A stretch of 64,000 nt of DNA. Source: Rhodospirillales bacterium. Lineage in GTDB: Bacteria; Pseudomonadota; Alphaproteobacteria; Rhodospirillales; Casp-alpha2. This document shows positions 52,808 to 61,300 of the stretch, in pieces. The stretch spans positions 23,733-87,732 of the forward strand of contig JAJFII010000001.1 of assembly GCA_021775095.1 (NCBI GenBank). Reading direction: 5' to 3'. The notes under the pieces were generated by a model. The model saw nothing but the letters and a program-made list of their open reading frames with translations. It was not told the DNA's origin and did not search any database. How positions within the stretch are numbered: the stretch's first letter is position 1; the number at the start of each line of letters is the position of its first letter. The position numbers and the translations under genes are program-made.

Positions 52808-55201
52808 TTACGTCGCCTCCTTCGCCGTTCCATCGGTTTTCCTTAGCGTTTTCTTTTTCGCCGGACTCCGGGCCACTGTCTTCAGTTTATTCTTTTTCGC
52901 CGTTGCTTTCGGGGCGGTGGGTTTGCCAGGCGGACTTGGCGTTTTAACGCCACTCACCTTCGGTTTCGTCGGTTTCTTTGGTTTTTTCTTCGGGTTTTTG
53001 TTCGGTGCCGATTGAACTTTATTGCGTTTTTTGGCGGCCTTTCCGGCCATTTGGCTTGGTTGTTTTATTTCACGGCCCGGGTCGCCCTGAAGTCGTGCAC
53101 TTGCTGTCGCGTCGGCCTGCTTATCTGCCCTGTTCTTTTCGATATTTGTAATCATCAGCGGCCGCCGGTAGGCACCTGCTGGTTTATCGGGCTCAGTTGC
53201 GGTTGTTGGTTTGGCAGACTGTCCGCTGCTTTTATTTACGGCAGGGGATCGGGATGATTTTGATTGAAAATGCATCGAAGGTTTAAATCCGGGATGCGGA
53301 GATGCTTTAGCCATGGGATCTGGTTTCGCCGTGCCGCTGCTCTTTGTTCGAATATCTGTCGACGGGGTTTGATTGGTATTCGTCGCAGCCCCCATTGGAC
53401 CGGTGCGCTCGATCGGCGCAATTCCATTGGATTGTGTTTTATCTGTTGGCAAAGCGGGCGATGCATCAATAACCGGTGGACCACCTGGCGGAAGCGAATT
53501 TGCATCTTCTGCGCCCCGTAGTTTTTCCAGAACCTCATCACGGGGGCCAAAGGCCGCGACCCCACCACCGCGCAGTATCAGCACCTTGTCGACATGCAGT
53601 AATAGGTTTGGCCGATGGGCAATGATGACAACCGTTCGCCGTTCTTCCTTCAGGGTTTTGATCGCATTGAGCAGCGCTTCCTCGCCGGCGCTGTCCAGAT
53701 TGGCATTGGGTTCGTCAAACACCAAAAATCGGGGCTCGCCAAACAGCGCACGGGCCAGGGCGATGCGTTGACGTTGCCCGCCTGACAGCGCCGTGCCGCC
53801 GGTGCCGATCTCGGTGTCGTATCCGTTTTCCATACGCAGCACCATTTCGTGAACTCCCGCCCGTTTGGCGGCGGTTACAACCGCCTCAGGATCGCCTTGT
53901 CCCATGCGCGCGATGTTGTCTTTAATAGTGCCGGAGAACAATTCCACATCCTGCGGCAGATAGCCGATGTGTTTGCCCCGGTCGTCAGCTTGCCAGGCGA
54001 ACACATCCATAGCGTCCAGGCGAACGGTTCCGGCGCGCGGCACAAAATTACCCACCAGAAGTTTTGCCAACGTCGTTTTGCCAGCCGCCGTCGGACCAAT
54101 CAACCCTAACGTTTCTCCTGGTTTAAGGGCGAAACTTACGCCTTTGAAAATCGGATCTGACGCCTGGCCGTGCACATAGGCGACGCCTTCAACCTCGACT
54201 TTGCCCTCCGGCGCGGGTAATGGCATCGCTTCGCCACGGGCCGGAGTTGCGTTGAGATGTGCTTTCAGACGGCCATATGCCGCCCGTGCCGACAACAGCG
54301 ATTTCCAGGTTCCGATCGCCTGTTCCACCGGGGCCAGGGCACGCCCCATGATAATTGAGCCAGCAATCATTGATCCCGGGGTCATTTCTCCCTTGATGAC
54401 CAACCAGGCCCCAGCGCTCATGACAGCAATCTGCAGACACATCCGCAAAAACTTGGTAATCGACGATACAAGCCCGCTGCGGTCACTGGCCTGCGCCTGC
54501 AAGGAAAGCGCTTCCGCATTTCCTGCGTGCCAGCGTTTAATTAACTGCGGCATCATGCCCATGGCTTCGATGACATCGGCATTGCGTGCCGCCGCTTCGG
54601 CCTGGTTCATCGCCGCGATGGAACGTCCGCCCGCCTGCATCAGTAACTGGCGGGTTGCCAGTTCGTTGACGACAGCAAGCGAGAACAAAACAATCGCACC
54701 AATCAATGCGATCACCCCCAGGATGGGATGTAGCATGAACATGACCGCCAGGAAAATTGGCGCAAAAGGCGCGTCCATGATTGGAAATATACTGGGCCCC
54801 GACAGAAATGTCCGAAATGTCGTAAGATCGCGGAGCGCCTGGACGCTGGGGTCTTTGCCGGAATTAATTGTTGCGACAATACTTCCGCTCAGAGTAATTC
54901 CGCCCAACCGTCGGTCCAGCCAGTTGCTGATCCGGACCAGCGTAAACGACCGCACGGCTTCAAGAAGCGCCAAGGTCAAAAGCGCAACAACGGCGACGAT
55001 CATTAGCATAACCAGGGTATCGGTATTGCGGCTGGTGATCACCCGGTCGAATACCTGCAGCATAAAGAGGGGCGCCGTCAGCATCAGAAGATTGATGCAA
55101 AGGCCGAACGCGGCAACGGCAATAAACGTTTTGCCGCAAGCTGCAACCACCTCTTGCAGCTGGGGATTACCTGGTCTCTTGTGCGTACCAAAGGTGTTCA
55201 T
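52808..55201 (-). CDS. Type I secretion ATPase/permease (PrtD-like) with long basic C-terminal tail
   Basis: This ABC exporter subunit has an N-terminal membrane domain with about six helices and a nucleotide-binding domain: Walker A GPTAAGKTTLAKLL, signature [17 protein letters not shown], Walker B FLVFDEPNANLD and the H-loop IIAHRPNLL. The usual family length is about 570-580 residues; this protein has about 797. The extra 210 or so residues after AAFGPRDEVLEKLRG (about 53450 to 52811) are low-complexity, rich in Ser, Pro, Thr and Lys, and become strongly basic at the end (KKPKKPTKPKVS). The ATG at 55201 (MNTFGTH) has GGAGGCAAGA upstream; an upstream start at 55249 lacks support. It follows the giant RTX gene by 103 bp and precedes the adaptor gene by 4 bp. 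Confidence 0.92.
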   Translation of the reverse strand: MNTFGTHKRPGNPQLQEVVAACGKTFIAVAAFGLCINLLMLTAPLFMLQVFDRVITSRNTDTLVMLMIVAVVALLTLALLEAVRSFTLVRISNWLDRRLGGITLSGSIVATINSGKDPSVQALRDLTTFRTFLSGPSIFPIMDAPFAPIFLAVMFMLHPILGVIALIGAIVLFSLAVVNELATRQLLMQAGGRSIAAMNQAEAAARNADVIEAMGMMPQLIKRWHAGNAEALSLQAQASDRSGLVSSITKFLRMCLQIAVMSAGAWLVIKGEMTPGSMIAGSIIMGRALAPVEQAIGTWKSLLSARAAYGRLKAHLNATPARGEAMPLPAPEGKVEVEGVAYVHGQASDPIFKGVSFALKPGETLGLIGPTAAGKTTLAKLLVGNFVPRAGTVRLDAMDVFAWQADDRGKHIGYLPQDVELFSGTIKDNIARMGQGDPEAVVTAAKRAGVHEMVLRMENGYDTEIGTGGTALSGGQRQRIALARALFGEPRFLVFDEPNANLDSAGEEALLNAIKTLKEERRTVVIIAHRPNLLLHVDKVLILRGGGVAAFGPRDEVLEKLRGAEDANSLPPGGPPVIDASPALPTDKTQSNGIAPIERTGPMGAATNTNQTPSTDIRTKSSGTAKPDPMAKASPHPGFKPSMHFQSKSSRSPAVNKSSGQSAKPTTATEPDKPAGAYRRPLMITNIEKNRADKQADATASARLQGDPGREIKQPSQMAGKAAKKRNKVQSAPNKNPKKKPKKPTKPKVSGVKTPSPPGKPTAPKATAKKNKLKTVARSPAKKKTLRKTDGTAKEAT

Positions 55202-55303
55202 TCTTGCCTCCGCGAGCGCGAAACAATCCTCACCGGCACGCACGTGCACGGCACGCGATCATTAGGGTCGAAATGTCCCCATCATACGCGATATTTGCGG
55301 ATT

Positions 55304-58300
55304 TTACACGAATAGATCATCCGTATTGGTCAATCCACTGATGCCCAGTAAAGTGATGTTACCACCGTCCTGGAGGGCGAGAACCGTATCGAGGATGCCG
55401 TCTGCATTCATATCCTGCTCCGAAGACCCGGCAGGGACCGTTCCTTCCAGCACGACCCGGTCAAAACCGAGATCAAAATCGGTAATCGTGTCGTTACCCG
55501 AATTGGCTGCAAATACAAAGAGGTCATCACCTTGACCGCCGGTGAGGATATCGTTGCCGCCGCGCCCCTCGAGGCGATCGTCGCCGGCACCGCCGTTCAA
55601 GGTATCGGCGTTATCGGTGCCGATTTCAACAAAACTTTCAATCGGCGCGTCAAGGGTTGCCGGGGCGTTGAGCGGAATATCATACTGCAACATCATCACA
55701 TCATTCTGTCCAACCTGATTGCCATCGGCTGACACGAAGCTTTTGGATTCCCCGGCAATATAAAGGTCTGCACCGTCACTGGTAATGCCATAGCCTTTAT
55801 CATCCAAAGTCCCGCCATAGAGCGATTTCGAGAGCAGATCTCCGGTCTGCGCATCAAATTCCATCAACACCGAATCATAACCGCCAGCTCCTTCGCTGTT
55901 GGTATAACCCGTCGCAAATACACGGCCATCCGCAGTTACCACGTCGCGCAAAACCTGCGCCCCGTCGCCGCCGAAGTCGCGGCTCCAAAGCCGGTTGCCG
56001 TCCTCATCGAATTTCTGGATCAGGTAATCTTCCGCACCAGGGACACCACTGACATAGGTGTGACCAACCGCATACAAACTCGCACCATCCGTTGCCGTCG
56101 AAATGAGTGTGCCAGTGAGACTGGCGTCTTTAATACGCGCCGTCAGATTAAGGTTTTGATCATATCGCCAGAGCGTCGGCCGCGCTGTCGCATCTTCAAA
56201 CGTCCAGCCGGTGCTGCCTGCAACCCAAACGTTTCCGTTGTCGACCAATACACCCTCGGCGCTTGATCCGCCGGTACTCGGGCGGTAGAAGCTATTGAAA
56301 TCGATGCCGACGCTTGAATCGGTGGCCGCCGCGATCATGTTGCCAGATGCATCAAACTTGGATATCGTGTAGGCATAGTAACTAGCCGGTTGTCCACCGC
56401 CTGCAGCGTAAACGAAGGTGGCACCGTTCTCAATCGAAGTCGTCGCATCGGTTAGCGCCTCGTGGCCCTTGTAGACGAACATGCTCTGATAGTTAGCGGT
56501 TTGCGGGCGCGAGACCCATTCCGCACCACCAACATCCGTACCCGTGGCACCATCTTCCGACAGGCTGACAAGAATTTGTTTCAACTCTTTGCCGCCGCTC
56601 GTGTCTGTCGTTTGCCGGTAGCTTTGACCGGCGAAAAATACGCCATCGGTTGAGGCCGCCACGCCGGCGAACGTCTCGGACCCGTTGAACGGACTACTGC
56701 CGGCACCCGGCCAGCCGACACTCCAGGTAGGTGTATCAACAGTCGCCAAATCATATTTGATTGCCAAAGACTGCTGTCCCGATGTCCAGTCAGAGCCGGA
56801 CAGATATGCGGAGCCGCCATAGATATCTATGTCGGTACCACGCTGATCACCGGAGCCTCCGTGGAAAACGGCTGTAACGAGGGCAGGTGCCATCAATGGC
56901 GGCGGGCTCACTGAGACCACGAAAGTCGCTGTGCTCGAAGCTGAATCGCCGTTCGAGTTTTCTTTCGACGTCGCTGTCAGGCTGAGCGTGTAGTCCGCTA
57001 TGGCATTGTCGAGCAACGTTAGGGTGAGGCCGTCGAGATCTGACGGCGCGAGCGACCAGTTGCCATTGCCAATTTCTGCACCGTTCGAAAGTACGGCCCC
57101 CTCGGGAACGCCGGAAAGCAGGATGGACGTCAATGATTCTGAACCATCAGTATCGCTCAATGCGACCGACAAATCCAGATCTAGTGTCAGGGGCCCGCCA
57201 CCGGTACTAACTCCGGAACCTTCGTAGATTTTTGCGAAGATACTATCGCCGGACCCGTCCTGGCCGCTCGACGTCCAAGTAATAACATACCCGCCATCAT
57301 CACGCGCCGAAATCGATGGCAGGGTCTGGTCGCCAAGCGTTTCATCATTAATCTGGAATTCATCGCCGATCAGGTTTCCGTTTGCGTCGTAACGCCGCGC
57401 CATCACGGCGTTGCCACTTCCGTCCTGCAATTCCGACTGCCAGACAATGACATAACCGCCATCCGTGAGCGCCTCGATATCGGCCATAAACTGATTGCCG
57501 TTCGTATACGATGCGTTAACCAGAAATTCGCCGCCGTGCAGGCTGCCGCCGGCGTTATAGTGCTGTGCATAAATGCCATCGCCGCTGCCGTCCTGGCCGC
57601 GCGAGAACCATGTCACAACAAAACCACCATCGGCAAGCACAGCGACCTTCGAAAAACCCTGGTTATCGGGGGTATATGTGTTGACCTGGAATTCGTTGGT
57701 AAGCGGTGCGCCATTGCCATCATAGCGCCGACCATAGACTCCCCAAACACTGCCATCCTGATGGGTCGAGTTCCAGGTGATCACGTAACCGCCATCAGAC
57801 GTCGCCGATATATCGGCGTAGAGTTGATCATCGTAGGTGACCTGATTGACCTGAAATTCGCCACCGACTTTGTTTCCGTTCGCATCAAAATGCTGGGCGA
57901 AGATACCAGAAAAACTGCCGTCCTGATGGTTCGAGTTCCAGGCGACGACAAAACTGCCATCGCTCAGGGTTTCGACGACGGAGCCATTTTGCCAGCTGTT
58001 TGTATGTGTGTTTACCTGGAACTGTCCCCCCGTCGCATTACCGGCATTATCGTAGCGTTGACCGTAAACCGCCGTAAAACTTCCATCCTGGGTATCGGAT
58101 GTCCAGGTGACGACAAACCCGCCGTCCAACAGTGCCGCTCCGGATGGATCCGTCTGGTAGCTGGTTGTGTAAGTGTTAATCTGGAATTCGCTGCCCAATG
58201 TATTACCAGACGCATCGTAACGTTGCCCATAGACTCCCCAACTGTTGCCGTCCTGATTGTTCGACATCCAATTAACGACAAAACCACCGTTTGCGAGCGT

Positions 58301-61300
58301 GATGACGTGCGAGTTTTGCTGGTCGTCACTGGTGGTCGAGTTGACCTGGAATTCAGCGTCGGTGACGATCCCAGGTGCCACCACAGGTTCGGTAATCACG
58401 ACAAGGTCGGCAACGCTAACAATTGGTGCGTCAGCTATCGCTTCTACAGTAACGGTCACGGTGGCTGAAGCGGTGCCATCGTTGCTGTCGGAGACTGTAT
58501 AGGTGAACGTGGCATCGCCCGAAAAGTCGGCGGTTGGCGTGAACAACACGTTGCCGTTGGTATCGAGCGCCACCGCACCGCCTGTCGCGCTCTGAACCGA
58601 TTGGATGTTCAGAGTATCACCGTCGACATCGGTATCGTTGGCAAGAAGATCTGCAGCAAGGATGGTAAGAGGCGTATCCTCATTGGAAGTGATCGTCGAA
58701 CCCTGGACCGTCCTGGTCAACACCAAATCATCAATGGAGGCACCCGCAGTTCCTGCGAAGCCACGGTGATCGCCGTAGAAGGTGACCGAAGCGATGTCGC
58801 CGGAGAACGTGTAGGACTGGGCCGGAATCGGGTTGCTGATCGGAGCGAAAGTACTGTGGATGCCGTTACCCACCGAACCGATTATATTACCTGCCGCGTC
58901 CTTCGCCGTGGCGCTCCATTCCCCGTAGATGATACCGCTCGAGGTCGCCCCGTAATAAGCGGCGCGGGTGAAGGCGAATTGATCCAGAGTGGTGTCGAAA
59001 CTCAGTGTGTATTCCCGCGACGTGTTGCCGCCGGTAGCCTGCTCCATGAAATTCTGCCCGGAAGAAGCGAGCGTCGTCTGGCTGGTAGTGTTGGAATTCA
59101 CGAACACCGTATTGAGCGACAGGGCAACGTTGGTGATGGTCACGCCATAACCGGCCAGGTAGGCGTCCAAGGGTGCACCTGAAACCGTACCCGAAGAGGT
59201 GTCCAAAGCCTCAAAATCAATGAGTTCACTTACAGGACCAACAATCAGGCCATCGGAATTTGCTGTCGGCGCATCATTAACGGGCTGCACTGTAATATCG
59301 AGTAGCTGAAGGTCGGTTAAACGCCCCCCGGCACCGCTATTGCCCAAATCATCTGCTGCAATAGTAAGCCTGTCGGTCCCTGAAAAGTTAGCGACCGGTG
59401 CATAGCTCAACCCCTGGATTGCTTCATTCACCTCCGTGAGGTTGCCTCGCAGAACGACGCTGTCGCTGCCATTCGAAATTACCGAGACCAGACCTACCGT
59501 ATCTGCAAGCGTGATCGTGCCACTATTTACGCTCAACGTAACCTGAACCTCAGATGCATCAACATCGGAAATGGATATTCCATTGATTGTCAGTGATGTA
59601 TCTTCATCCGTCTCGTAGGTGGCTTCGCTTTGCAGGACCCAGCCACCATAGCTCAGCGTTCCATCATTGCCGTTGGGCGATAAATCTGTTGTTAACGTAC
59701 CGCTGCCTTCGTCGAAGTCATAGGCCACCAGGGCACTGGAATAATCGCTAATCTGATCGTTCATTCCCGCCTGCAATTCAGCTTGCGTACGTACGCCGTT
59801 CCACAGGCGCACACCATCAAGAAGGCCATCAAAACCACTGGTACCTCCTGCGGGCCAATCACCGAAGGCAAGTGCGCCTTCGCCCTGATAAGCATTGATT
59901 CCAGCGTTATCCTGCGCGACCAGAGTCCCATTTTTATAGAGGCTACGCACGCCTGTTACGGTGTCGTAGCTGCCAGACCAATGAACCCACTGGTTGAGAT
60001 TGGCGGCGTATCCACCGGGATCCTGATAGTTTAAGTCATTGGCGAAGAACGCAAATGTAAAATCACCACTGCCATCGCCAGCGTCGCGATAACCTATATG
60101 CAATGCCCGGTTTGCCGGACCATCGATGGATTCCGTGTATTGCGAAATGGCGGTACTGGGTCTGTATTGTGTTGAGCGGTTCCCCCAGAACTCCCAACTG
60201 AAAGAACGGCTGGCAAGTTCAACAGATGAGTCCGTCCTTACTCCGCTAAATACACTGTCGTTACCGTTAAATTGCAGGGCAAAATCAGATTGCGGCGTTA
60301 AAATCTCCGGCGCATCATTGACCGGCGTCACGTTAAAGCTCACGGTCGCTGTGTCGTACCCGTCGTTGCCGTCCGTAATCATGTAGTCATAAGTATCGAC
60401 GCCGTTAAAATTGGCGGCTGCCGTGTAGGAATAACTTCCGTCACTACTGAGCTGTATTAAGCCACCTTCAGTCGTTGCGTATGTTCCCGGATCAACAATA
60501 CTCAGCGTATCACCGTCCACATCTGTATCGTTAACCAGCAGGTTTCCACTGGCATTTGTGTCTTCTGCAATCGTGATAATCTCGTTATTGGCAACAGGCG
60601 CATCATCGACCGGAGTGACATTAAAGGTCACGGTTGCCGTTTCAAAATTACCATGGCCATCTGTGACGGTGTAATCAAAGCTGTCGATACCGTTAAAGTT
60701 AGCCGCCGGGTCGTATGACAGATTGCCGCTGGCGAGCAGTACTAGCGAGCCGCCGTTGGCCGTCGTGAACGGCGCTTCAAAGGTGCTGGTGTTGGTTATG
60801 CGTAACAAATCTCCGTCGATATCCAGGCCATCGGCAATGGTGTCGTTGACAAGCACGTTGCCGCCGGTCGTGCCGTCTTCGGCGACCGTTATGGTCTCGC
60901 CGCTCACCACCAGCGGATCATCGACCGGGGTGACGTTAAAGGTCACCGTGGCCGTTTCAAAATTACCATGACCATCGGTGACGGTGTAATCAAAGCTGTC
61001 GAGGCCGTAGAAGTTGGCCGCCGGGTCGTATGACAGATTGCCGCTGGCGAACAGCGCCAGCGAGCCGCCGTTGGCCGTCGTGAACGGCGCTTCAAAGGTA
61101 CTGGTGTTGGTTATGCGCAACAGATCGCCGTCAACATCCAGGCCGTCGGCAATGGTGTCGTTGACAAGCACGTTGCCGCCGGTCGTGCCGTCTTCGGCGA
61201 CCGTTATGGTCTCGCCGGTCACCACCAGCGGATCATCGACCGGGGTGACGTTAAAGGTCACCGTTGCCGTATCTGTACTGCCATGGCTGTCGCTGATGGT

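Noticed and set aside
57212..58354. Regular repeats considered as a possible CRISPR array
   Set aside because: The period is about 165 bp, in frame with the giant protein, with diverged repeats and no spacer structure.
57536..58468. Plus-strand 310-codon open frame
   Set aside because: It lies opposite the seven 55-residue repeats of the giant protein and its repetitive sequence mirrors them.
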